Of a stretch of 18,297 nucleotides of DNA, positions 8,411 through 14,613 are shown piece after piece. Source of the DNA: Oscillospiraceae bacterium (GTDB lineage: Bacteria > Bacillota > Clostridia > UBA1381). A program made the position numbers and the translations under genes. The DNA lies in NCBI GenBank assembly GCA_022508725.1, contig JAFLUR010000004.1, positions 1 to 18,297 of the forward strand. The letters run 5' to 3'. The notes beneath the pieces are model-generated. The model did not search any database. It saw only the letters and a list, made by a program, of their open reading frames with translations, and was not told the origin of the DNA. Each line of letters opens with the position of its first letter. Within the stretch, counting starts at the first letter, position 1.

Positions 8411-9775
8411 CTATATTTCTTCTTTTTGTAATATCAGCTTGATTGCCCAAGGTGGGACCTCGGGATTATTAAATTCGTCCTCAATAAATATAAATGCCGT
8501 GTTGTAGTCCGGCATTTTCGCCGGAAAAGAGCCGAAACCGTCCGTGAAATAGATGAGTCCTTTCAGATTGATAAATTCCTTTTCTCTTATAAGCCTGTCA
8601 ACAAAGGAAAATACTACTCGGAAATCCGTGCCGCCAAGTCCTTTTATCTGCATTGTTTTTAAATATTCGTCAAATTCATGTTGAGATGTGATTTTTACAT
8701 GTTCCTGAATTTCGGCGTCGCATTGAATGATATGCAGATTTATTTTCGAGAAAAAGCTTTCTGTGCTTTTCATTATATTATAGGTTTTCACTATGAATTT
8801 CTGCACCAGATCTCCGGAAACAGAGCCGGAAGTGTCGATCGCTATCACGAATTCCCTTATTCGTTTTACTTCCTTATATTCCAATGGTTCTATCAGCGGC
8901 ATTTTTTTATAAAGCTTAAGACCATAAGTGTAGAAGATATAGTCAAATTCATCATCATTGATCTTCATAACCTCGCCCATAACCGCAAACTTTTTAAGAA
9001 AGGCTGTATAATCGTATTTTTCTCGGTTGACCTCTTTCAGGTTCTGCGTAAGACTTCCGTACAGACTGCCCTGACTGTTGAATGCTTCTATATCAACCTG
9101 TATACGTTCGGAAATCTCTTTCCATGCTGCGGACAGTTCCGATTGGGATCTTGTATCGCTTGTCGGAGTATCTCTGTTGTTTTCAGCGCCGTTGTTGCTG
9201 TCGTCACCATTGTCATATCGCTTATCTTTTTTATCATCTGTTATATACCATATTTTGTGATCATCCGCTTTGAAAAGTTTTCTCATGTATTCCGCCTTTT
9301 TTCGGTCAAAGTCAGTATCTTTGAAATAAGCATAAATTTTTTCGGCGGTGAGTATGGAAATATGTTGTTTCAGCTCCTCGGTATATGCTTTTTGTTTTTT
9401 TGCGCGCATCGCTTCCACAGATTTTGTTTCCAATTCATTAATAATATTTTCAATCGCAATATCACACGCCAGATCCCAGAATTGTCTGTCAATCTCTGTG
9501 CCTATAAACATATGCCGGTATACGCAATGCATAACGATATGTAAGTAGTCGCGGACGGGAATTTCCCTTTGAATCTTAAAATTCTCGAGCAGATATTTCG
9601 CATTGTAAAAAAGATGTTTTCCGTCCGTCATCATAGCGTATTCCATGCAGGGAACATAGATAAGCATACTGAGTGCTCTGTCTAAAAACCGCAGGTTTAC
9701 AAGCAATGTGTTACGCGAAAGAGTTAAAACATCTTTCGCTAATTTTTCTATTTTATTCAGTTTATCATCTTCCAT
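8411..9775 (-). CDS. vWA domain protein with DUF2201-type N-terminal domain
   Basis: A 454-residue protein. The C-terminal vWA-like domain carries a MIDAS: DTSGS at 314-318, GGTDF at 381-385 and YFTDG at 409-413. The N-terminus matches the DUF2201_N putative metallopeptidase layout, with a His-rich helix H79-I-V-M-H83-C-V-Y-R-H88 followed by FWDLACDIAIENIINEL. The family normally has HExxH here; the glutamate is Ile80, so peptidase activity is doubtful. Residues about 185-212 are a low-complexity Asp/Asn/Ser linker. The ATG (9773-9775) follows GGAGGT by 6 nt. It is first in the vWA-LRR-MoxR gene set, 12 nt before the LRR start. vWA proteins of this type are loaded or remodelled by MoxR ATPases through the MIDAS; the target of the present complex is unknown. 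Confidence 0.88.
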   Translation of the reverse strand: MEDDKLNKIEKLAKDVLTLSRNTLLVNLRFLDRALSMLIYVPCMEYAMMTDGKHLFYNAKYLLENFKIQREIPVRDYLHIVMHCVYRHMFIGTEIDRQFWDLACDIAIENIINELETKSVEAMRAKKQKAYTEELKQHISILTAEKIYAYFKDTDFDRKKAEYMRKLFKADDHKIWYITDDKKDKRYDNGDDSNNGAENNRDTPTSDTRSQSELSAAWKEISERIQVDIEAFNSQGSLYGSLTQNLKEVNREKYDYTAFLKKFAVMGEVMKINDDEFDYIFYTYGLKLYKKMPLIEPLEYKEVKRIREFVIAIDTSGSVSGDLVQKFIVKTYNIMKSTESFFSKINLHIIQCDAEIQEHVKITSQHEFDEYLKTMQIKGLGGTDFRVVFSFVDRLIREKEFINLKGLIYFTDGFGSFPAKMPDYNTAFIFIEDEFNNPEVPPWAIKLILQKEEI

Positions 9776-10094
9776 CGTGTTACCTCCGTTTTATTGTGAT
9801 TGTAGTTAATCTGGTGCATCCTTATGGTACAAAATGCTGCACAAAAGTAATAAGGTTTTCTATAGTTTTTCATATTCTGCTTCACACTATCGTTTTTTCA
9901 TTCTAACATAACTTATGGGACAATTTTGGTACATTGGATATGTTAGAATGAATATAATCAATTCATTGATATCATTGTTTTTATAGTATCATCAGAACAA
10001 AAGAAAGGGATGTTTTTAAGATGATAAATATGAGTCCGCGAGGTCATTAAGATAAATTAAACGTGTATATGTATAGGAAAGGCGGTTTGATATT
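9776..10094. other. Divergent intergenic region
   Basis: 319 bp between the divergent vWA gene and the 139-aa gene. It contains the long inverted repeat described separately, a plus-strand TATAAT at 9953-9958 without a convincing -35, and a nine-codon ATG frame at 10021-10050 with no support. I found no convincing minus-strand promoter for the vWA operon. Confidence 0.6.
9897..9952. promoter_or_regulatory. 14-bp perfect inverted repeat, likely operator in divergent promoter region
   Basis: TTCATTCTAACATA (9897-9910) and TATGTTAGAATGAA (9939-9952) are perfect inverted repeats 28 bp apart. The right arm abuts a TATAAT at 9953-9958. It does not behave like an intrinsic terminator on either strand because no T-run follows. 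A regulator dimer binding both arms, with DNA looping of about four helical turns centre to centre, could control both divergent genes. Confidence 0.5.
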
Positions 10095-10514
10095 ATGTCG
10101 ATAGTAAATGAAGTTATTAAAGATGTGAAATTAAGAGAATCTAAAGTAGGAGCATTCTATGTAATTAAAGGTGAAGTCTGGAGCGATGCTACCCCTGTAA
10201 GAGATGGAGTAGCCGGATCCACTGCACGATTCGTAGACGGGAAGTTAGGTCATTGGGATTTATGGTACGGAGTTGTCGCACCCTTATTAAATTTCTCAGA
10301 CGAGTATGAGTATGATGATTTCCCAAGAGGACGTGTTATCTTCGATAAATCTAAAGGTAAATACAAGATAATAGCGGATCAGAAGATACTGAATGATCCC
10401 TCTATCCTAAAGAAAGTAATCAGTGAATTTAACCTGAAAGCTAATAGCTACTTCACTGAAACCGATGAGCATTATCAGAGTCTGTTTAGTATCTGGAGAT
10501 CGTCAGATTTTTGA
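10095..10514 (+). CDS. Conserved hypothetical protein, 139 aa
   Basis: A soluble 139-residue protein. I do not know its function. It has a central segment GHWDLWYGVVAPL, then an acidic YEYDDFPRGRVIFD, a beta-hairpin-like KGKYKIIADQKIL, and a C-terminus ending TETDEHYQSLF. The combination 'DDFPRGRV-[VI]-x-D ... I-x-AD ... TD-x-HY' looks like a small conserved family of unknown function that I recall in scattered bacterial accessory regions, but I cannot name a domain. ATG at 10095 is preceded by AAAGGCGG about 9 nt upstream. It stands alone: the vWA gene is divergent and the downstream DNA is decayed. No signal peptide or transmembrane segment is visible. Confidence 0.75.
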   Translation: MSIVNEVIKDVKLRESKVGAFYVIKGEVWSDATPVRDGVAGSTARFVDGKLGHWDLWYGVVAPLLNFSDEYEYDDFPRGRVIFDKSKGKYKIIADQKILNDPSILKKVISEFNLKANSYFTETDEHYQSLFSIWRSSDF

Positions 10515-10866
10515 GTAGATTTTTCTGCTGACAAAGTACAAAATTCGCAGGAATACTTTGTATATTTCAAGAATTTTGTGCAAAGTTAGCGGGAAGAGAT
10601 GGCAAAAAGATGACGATTGGAAGATGATAAACAGGCTCTCAGTCCAGAATAAAGCATTAAACCGCACAAAGGAAATTTACGGCGAGATTTTGCCGGATGA
10701 GATGGATAAGTGAAATAATAGAGGACAGAGAAAATTTAAAGACGGCTATAGAAAAAAAATCGAAGATCACGAGAAATATACTCTGTCTATACTCAAAGCA
10801 TTTGAGAGAATGTATTCGGAGGGAATTTCTTTTGCCGATATTGAAAAATGTAAAGAAAAAGTTTGA
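10515..10866 (+). pseudogene. Broken gene with in-frame TGA; family not recognised
   Basis: After the stop of the 139-aa gene, one reading frame encodes a protein-like segment (GKRWQKDDDWKMINRLS through EIYGEILPDEMDK). It reaches TGA at 10711-10713, then continues in the same frame with a second protein-like segment (RKFKDGYRKKIEDHEKY through ADIEKCKEKV) to TGA at 10864-10866. Both parts are charged, helical and codon-biased like real genes, so this reads as one gene split by a nonsense mutation. Upstream, around 10550-10615, the coding signal seems to switch frame, suggesting a further frameshift and loss of the 5' end. No start codon with a ribosome site is visible. The product is not recognised. 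Confidence 0.5.
10531..10578 (+). other. Interleaved inverted repeats after the 139-aa gene
   Basis: ACAAAGTA (10531-10538) pairs with TACTTTGT (10554-10561), and CAAAATTC (10539-10546) pairs with GAATTTTG (10571-10578). Their order makes the two 8-bp stems alternatives or, less likely, a pseudoknot. Lying 16 nt past the stop codon, this may be a weak terminator or 3' protective structure. Confidence 0.3.
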
Positions 10867-10891
10867 TTTATATCACCGATTATGCTATAAT
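10863..10891 (+). promoter_or_regulatory. Promoter of the HipA-like module
   Basis: TTGATT (10863-10868) and a perfect TATAAT (10886-10891) lie 17 bp apart on the plus strand, about 100 bp ahead of the GTG start at 10989. The -35 overlaps the stop of the upstream pseudogene. Confidence 0.65.
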
Positions 10892-10988
10892 ACAAATAGT
10901 AAATTAGTTTAAGAGATTTTCCGATAGGGAGAGTATGTACAGTTCTGGAATATGTATGAATGCGTTATATTAAGCAAGAGGTGGTATA

Positions 10989-11366
10989 GTGGAAATATAT
11001 ATTACGGCGGAAAAACAGGAATTTATATCGCAAAGAAAGGCTATGGGGCATGATCTCAAAAAACTGAGCTTTTATGATAACAAAGAGCTTTGTACCGTGA
11101 TTTATGTCGATTTTACGGATAAAATATTGAAAGCGGAAAATTACACGGATGATATTATAACAACCGCTTTCGGAAATAATAAGCTTCCGGTATGGGAGGA
11201 TTTTATACATTTCTTAGAGGAGAGATGTATTCCGAAAGAACGGGACGGCATAAAGGAATATCTCGACGCGATCGGTGTTGCGGAATATGATCCGATGGAG
11301 ATCATAAAAAAGACTAAGGGGAAAATGGCAGAGGATAATCAATGGATAAAGACAGAAAAGATATAA
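10989..11366 (+). CDS. Small protein upstream of a HipA-like kinase, putative antitoxin partner
   Basis: A 125-residue protein starting at GTG 10989 behind AGAGGTGG. It is soluble and acidic. The C-terminal part (WEDFIHFLEERCIPKERD, then YDPMEIIKKTKGKMAEDNQWI) resembles a conserved small protein that I recall immediately upstream of HipA-like/CtkA-like kinase genes in Clostridia, where the ending '[YD]DP-EIIxKTxGxMAEDxxW' is typical. Its end overlaps the following gene by 25 bp, as expected of a coupled pair. It has no obvious helix-turn-helix, so it may not be a classic HipB. With the partner kinase truncated, the protein may now be an orphan. The antitoxin role is inferred from context. Confidence 0.65.
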   Translation: MEIYITAEKQEFISQRKAMGHDLKKLSFYDNKELCTVIYVDFTDKILKAENYTDDIITTAFGNNKLPVWEDFIHFLEERCIPKERDGIKEYLDAIGVAEYDPMEIIKKTKGKMAEDNQWIKTEKI

Positions 11367-11557
11367 AGCTTGTAACGGATGATAAAATTACCGAAACATC
11401 ATCAAAGGGCAATCAGGAAAAGTGGTTCGATGCCGATACAAATAAATGGTACAAGCTTGATCAGTTCGGATATGAGGCTTTGAGCGAAACTTTAATTTCA
11501 AAATTGCTTGAGAAAAGTAATATTGAAAAGGATACGCCGTTTACATTTGTACGATAA
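11342..11557 (+). pseudogene. Truncated HipA-like kinase, N-terminal fragment
   Basis: A 71-residue frame starting at ATG 11342. After a charged lead it shows WFDADTNKWYKLDQFGYEAL and SETLISKLLEKSN...TPFTFVR. That pattern (W..D...WYK-D..GYE-L-E-L-S-LL--SN....FV) matches the opening of HipA-like Ser/Thr kinases of the CtkA-like type in Clostridia, which normally run to about 300 residues or more. The frame ends in TAA at 11555-11557. About 40 bp later IS256 transposase sequence begins, so the kinase catalytic core is missing. The overlap with the upstream gene supports a former toxin-antitoxin pair. It might still be translated as a short non-catalytic fragment. Confidence 0.6.
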
Positions 11558-11598
11558 TACTCGGATATACGCTTAAAGAAAAGCTCTTGTCTTTTAAA

Positions 11599-12546
11599 AC
11601 GGTGAAATACCCATTGATGTTCCACAGGATCGGGACGGTGACTTTGAACCTAAGATTGTTCCCAAGCGTAAAAGGGATATATCCGAAATCGAGCAGAAAA
11701 TCATATCGCTTTATGCAAAAGGTCTGTCTACGCGTCAGATATCCGCAGTAATAGATGATATATACGGCTTTGAGGTAAGTGACGGTATGGTGAGTGATAT
11801 TACAGATAAAATCATGCCTCAGATTGAGGAATGGCAGAAAAGACCGTTATCAGATGTTTATCCTATAGTTTTCATTGATTGTATTCACTTTTCGGTAAGA
11901 GAAGATCACATTGTTAAAAAACTTGCCGCATACATAATTCTCGGTATAAATGCAGACGGATATAAAGAAGTTCTGAGTATTGCCACAAGTGAAAATGAAA
12001 GTGCAAAGTATTGGCTCGGCGAGCTTAATTCACTGAAAAACAGATGAGTTAAAGATATACTTATCCTCTGCGCGGACGGGATCACCGGAATAAAGGAAGC
12101 CATAGAAACAGCATTCCCTGAAACGGAATATCAGCGCTGTATCGTTCATCAAGTAAGAAACACTCTTAAACGAGTGGCGGAAAAAGATAGAAAAGAATTT
12201 GCAAACGACCTCAAAACAATATACCACGCTGCTGATGAAGAAAGCGGACACACTAATATGCTTAAGGTAAAAGAGAAATGGGATTCAAAATATCCAAACG
12301 CAATGAAGAGTTGGGAAGAAAATTGGGATGTGCTTACACCTATGTTTAAATTCTCTGCGGAAGTCAGAAAGGTGATATATACCACAAATGCAATAGAAAG
12401 TCTTAACAGTGCATACCGTAGATTAAACAGGCAAAGAAGCGTATTTCCAAGCGCTTCAGCATTACTGAAAGCGCTGTATCTTGCCACATATGAAGTAACG
12501 AAGAAATGGACAATACCGCTGCGTAATTGGGGCAGGGTCTATGGCG
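11599..12546 (+). pseudogene. IS256-family transposase, 5'-truncated with nonsense mutation
   Basis: Homology to the intact transposase downstream begins near 11599 (GEIPIDVPQDRDGDFEP, corresponding to its residue 82) and continues in one frame to about 12546 (RNWGRVYG, residue about 396). An in-frame TGA at 12045-12047 replaces the glycine codon found at residue 230 of the intact copy (SLKNR-stop-VKDILILCADG). The DDE context is otherwise kept (FIDCIHFSV, CADGI, TTNAIESLN). The first 80 or so codons and the last dozen are gone; the 3' end gives way to the left end of the intact element. The two copies differ at many residues, so this is an older, related element and not a recent duplicate. 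It removed the HipA-like kinase body or landed in its debris. Confidence 0.88.
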
Positions 12547-12570
12547 GAGAGTGTGAAAAAAAGTCTGTAA

Positions 12571-12620
12571 AAACAATTCCTTCTATGATAGAATAGAAAA
12601 TATCATAGGAGGAATTGTTT
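12571..12620 (+). promoter_or_regulatory. 20-bp hairpin sequestering the transposase ribosome site
   Basis: Arms 12571-12590 and 12601-12620 are complementary over 20 bp with a single U-G wobble and a 10-nt loop. The right arm contains AGGAGG (12607-12612), and the ATG follows immediately at 12621. A TAGAAT box at 12589-12594, at the junction of left arm and loop, could initiate native transcripts near 12601 that lack the left arm. Only read-through transcripts would then fold and hide the ribosome site. This is the logic known from IS10 and IS50; applying it here is inference. Confidence 0.7.
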
Positions 12621-13844
12621 ATGGCAAGAAGACGAGAAAGAATGAGTGAAGGTAAAAAGAATATCATAGCCGGCTTAATCCAAGAATATGACATCAAGAC
12701 AGCGGCTGATATTCAGGAAGCATTAAAAGACCTGCTCGGCGCTACTATTCAGGAAATGCTGGAAGCAGAACTTGACGAGCATCTGGGCTATGATAGTTAT
12801 GAACGCAGTTCCAATCCCGATTATCGTAACGGCGTAAAACCAAAGAAATTACGCAGTTCTTACGGCGAAATCCCTATTGACGTTCCACAGGATCGTGATG
12901 GTGATTTTGAACCGCAGATTGTTCCCAAGCGTAAGAAGGATATATCTGAAATTGAACAGAAAATTATAGCAATGTCAGCGAAAGGTATGACAACAAGACA
13001 AATATCAGATATCGTAGAAGACATTTACGGTTTTGAGGTAAGCGAAGGAATGGTCACAGCAGTCACAAACAAAATACTGCCTCAAATCGAAGAATGGCAG
13101 CAAAGACCGTTATCTGAAGTATATCCGATTGTATTCATAGACGCAATACATTTTTCGGTACGAGATGAACATATCGTAAAAAAGATAGCGGCATATATCA
13201 TCCTCGGAATCAATGATGCGGGCAAGAAAGAAGTATTAAGCATAACAACAGGCGAAAATGAGAGTGCAAAATATTGGCTTGGAGTATTGAATGACCTTAA
13301 GAATCGCGGTGTACAGGATATACTGATTTTATGTGCCGACGGACTTTCGGGCATAAAAGAATCTATTGCTGCGGCATATCCGAATACGGAATATCAGCGT
13401 TGTATAGTACATCAGGTACGTAATACTCTCAAATATGTAGCCGAAAAAGATAAGAAAGCATTTGCTAATGATTTAAAGAGTATCTATCATGCACCTAATG
13501 AAGAAGCCGGATATGAGCGTATGCACGCGGTTACAGATAAATGGAAGGACAGGTATCCGAATGCGATGAAGAGGTGGGAAGATAATTGGGACGTAATATC
13601 GCCGATGTTTAAATTCTCGGCTGATGTGCGGAAGGTTATGTATACTACTAATGCGATAGAGAGTCTTAACAGTGTATTGCGGCGTTTAAACAGTCAAAGG
13701 AGCGTATTTCCGAGCGATACTGCACTTCTGAAAGCGCTGTATCTGGCAACCTTTGAAGCCACGAAGAAATGGACAATGCCGCTGAGGAACTGGGGCAAAG
13801 TATACGGCGAGTTGTCTATCATGTACGACGGACGGCTTGGATAG
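12621..13844 (+). CDS. IS256-family (Mutator-like) transposase
   Basis: A 407-residue DDE transposase, normal length for IS256. Catalytic residues fit D174 (VFIDAIHFSV), D240 (LCADGLSG) and E347 (TTNAIESLN). The C-x2-H motif of the insertion domain is present in RCIVHQVRNTL at 260-270, and GEIPIDVPQDRDG at 82-94 marks the conserved N-terminal region. The start is ATG 12621, with AGGAGG 8 nt upstream; an in-frame TTG at 12615 is not needed. It ends GRLG where relatives usually have a slightly longer tail. It catalyses copy-out transposition of its own element via the terminal repeats, a family property. No frameshift or stop interrupts it, so it is probably functional. The ribosome site lies within a long hairpin. 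Confidence 0.95.
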   Translation: MARRRERMSEGKKNIIAGLIQEYDIKTAADIQEALKDLLGATIQEMLEAELDEHLGYDSYERSSNPDYRNGVKPKKLRSSYGEIPIDVPQDRDGDFEPQIVPKRKKDISEIEQKIIAMSAKGMTTRQISDIVEDIYGFEVSEGMVTAVTNKILPQIEEWQQRPLSEVYPIVFIDAIHFSVRDEHIVKKIAAYIILGINDAGKKEVLSITTGENESAKYWLGVLNDLKNRGVQDILILCADGLSGIKESIAAAYPNTEYQRCIVHQVRNTLKYVAEKDKKAFANDLKSIYHAPNEEAGYERMHAVTDKWKDRYPNAMKRWEDNWDVISPMFKFSADVRKVMYTTNAIESLNSVLRRLNSQRSVFPSDTALLKALYLATFEATKKWTMPLRNWGKVYGELSIMYDGRLG

Positions 13845-14004
13845 CAGAAATTTTCCGTCATGTGCAATGGTAAAATGAACGGGCTCCACCGAGCCCGCCC
13901 TTGACATACCGGAAAATTCATGCTATATTTTAGTTAAGGCAGGAAAGCCAGAGAACGGCTATTCCTGCCCGTAAAACAACGTATTTTATCATAGAAAAAT
14001 TGAA
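13845..14004 (+). other. Structured non-coding right flank of the IS256 element
   Basis: This stretch holds no gene. CGGGCTC-CACC-GAGCCCG (13880-13897) is a 7-bp hairpin nested in a larger imperfect palindrome (GAAATTTTCCG 13847-13857 with CGGAAAATTC 13910-13919). A second hairpin, GGCAGGAA/TTCCTGCC with inner AGCC/GGCT, spans 13938-13969. Neither has a U-tract, so they are not ordinary terminators. Confidence 0.6.
13901..13929 (+). promoter_or_regulatory. Strong outward-facing promoter in the IS right end
   Basis: A perfect TTGACA (13901-13906), a 17-bp spacer and TATATT (13924-13929) point out of the element. Predicted transcription starts near 13936, just before the GGCAGGAA hairpin, crosses the right terminal repeat and meets a strong terminator at 14076-14124. 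The product would be a non-coding RNA of about 190 nt. Confidence 0.7.
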
Positions 14005-14124
14005 TTTACAGAAATTTCTTCACACCGCCGAAGTCACTTATCAACAACCCGCGCATTGCTGTTAAAAATCAAAGCGAGGTAAGCGTCCGAACTATCAAGG
14101 GTTGGACGCTTACCTCATTTTTTT
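13936..14124 (+). ncRNA. Candidate small RNA between strong promoter and terminator
   Basis: The interval begins about 7 nt after a near-consensus -10 and ends at a perfect intrinsic terminator. It opens with a 12-bp hairpin (13938-13969), contains no plausible open frame with a ribosome site, and matches no RNA family I can name. Its existence as a transcript is predicted only from the promoter and terminator. The first 90 nt belong to the insertion element and the rest to flanking DNA. Confidence 0.35.
14076..14124. terminator. Strong intrinsic terminator
   Basis: A 13-bp perfect stem (GAGGTAAGCGTCC 14076-14088 with GGACGCTTACCTC 14104-14116), a 15-nt loop and seven T residues (14118-14124) terminate plus-strand transcripts leaving the IS element. 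On the minus strand the same stem is followed by a weaker T-rich run and lies 33 bp beyond the HxlR gene stop, so it can end that transcript too. Confidence 0.9.
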
Positions 14125-14156
14125 CGGAATAAGTGATTATGCTGTTTATCTGCCTT

Positions 14157-14486
14157 TTATTTTATTCTCTTTTTATAACTCTCTCCCCATGCCTGCATAG
14201 AATCTAAGATAGGTCGCATTGACTCGCCTAACTCCGATAAAGCGTATTCTACTCTCGGCGGTACTTCAGCATAAACGGTGCGTGTGATTATTCCGTCCTC
14301 TTCCATTGAACGCAGACTGTCAGTCAATACCTTCTGACTTATACCGTCTAAATTTTTCTGTAATTCATTAAAACGCCACGGTCGAACAAGCAGATTTCGT
14401 ATGATAAGTAATTTCCATTTATTGCCGATAAGTTGTACAGTTGTGGCGACAGGACATTCAGGGATAAGTTCAGCTTTTGTTTTCAT
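14157..14486 (-). CDS. HxlR-family transcriptional regulator
   Basis: A 109-residue winged helix protein of standard HxlR length. CPVATTVQLIGNKWKLLIIRNLL (about 11-33), RPWRFNELQKNLDGISQKVLT and VPPRVEYALSELGESM are the family's conserved blocks. The N-terminal Cys11 corresponds to the redox-sensing cysteine used by YodB, HypR and similar regulators that respond to quinones, diamide or hypochlorite. ATG at 14484-14486 follows GGAGGT by 5 nt. It is divergent from the peptide/radical-SAM/nitroreductase operon, so that operon is its likely target: nitroreductase genes are common HxlR targets. Thiol-based sensing is inferred from the single conserved cysteine. Confidence 0.92.
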   Translation of the reverse strand: MKTKAELIPECPVATTVQLIGNKWKLLIIRNLLVRPWRFNELQKNLDGISQKVLTDSLRSMEEDGIITRTVYAEVPPRVEYALSELGESMRPILDSMQAWGESYKKRIK

Positions 14487-14510
14487 AATGTACCTCCATT
14501 ACATTAAAAT

Positions 14511-14555
14511 AGAATGTTACATTCTTATTATACTACAACATCCCCAAAAACTCAA
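14511..14555 (-). promoter_or_regulatory. HxlR gene promoter with palindromic operator
   Basis: On the minus strand TTGAGT (14550-14555), a 17-bp spacer and TATAAT (14527-14532) form a good promoter. Immediately downstream, over the expected start point, lies AGAATGTTACATTCT (14511-14525), a palindrome with 7-bp arms around a central T, well placed for autorepression. Confidence 0.7.
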
Positions 14556-14613
14556 CACCGGAATATCAAAAAAATTATTTTGCCCGAAAATCGCATGAAT
14601 ATCCAATAGTTAC

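Larger units (their letters stand above)
12550..14026 (+). mobile_element. IS256-family insertion sequence, about 1.48 kb
   Basis: The left end AGTGTGAAAAAAAGTC.. (12550-12571) and the right end TTTACAGAAATTTC.. (14005-14026) are inverted repeats matching at 18 of 22 positions by eye, with CAATT shared just inside each. They enclose one transposase gene with 8- to 10-fold shorter non-coding flanks. No clear 8-9 bp target duplication is visible (left flank ..TATGGCGG, right flank GCCGAAGT..), so exact ends are uncertain by 1-2 bp. The left end sits directly on the 3' end of the older pseudogene, but the remaining pseudogene tail is not found beyond the right end, so some rearrangement followed insertion. 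Confidence 0.7.

Noticed and set aside
8400..8450. N-terminal extension of the LRR protein (MGNQADITKRRNIGEMK)
   Set aside because: It overlaps the vWA coding end and has no ribosome site. AGGAG at 8408-8412 serves the ATG at 8397-8399 at ideal spacing.
8678..9544. 288-aa hydrophobic plus-strand frame opposite the vWA gene
   Set aside because: It is the antisense shadow of the well-supported vWA gene; it is rich in Phe, Ile and Cys as expected of a shadow, with no ribosome site.
10021..10050. Nine-codon leader peptide upstream of the 139-aa gene
   Set aside because: There is no clear attenuator downstream and no codon pattern suggesting a leader; the length is within chance.
10697..10912. 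71-aa plus-strand frame across the decayed region
   Set aside because: It is basic, low-quality sequence in a different frame from the two protein-like segments and lacks a ribosome site.
12174..12596. 140-aa separate gene with C-terminus KKSVKTIPSMIE
   Set aside because: It is the 3' part of the transposase pseudogene; the last residues are translated from the left end of the next insertion element.
13880..13897. Hairpin as transposase terminator
   Set aside because: No T-run follows the 7-bp stem; instead a -35 box begins 4 bp later.
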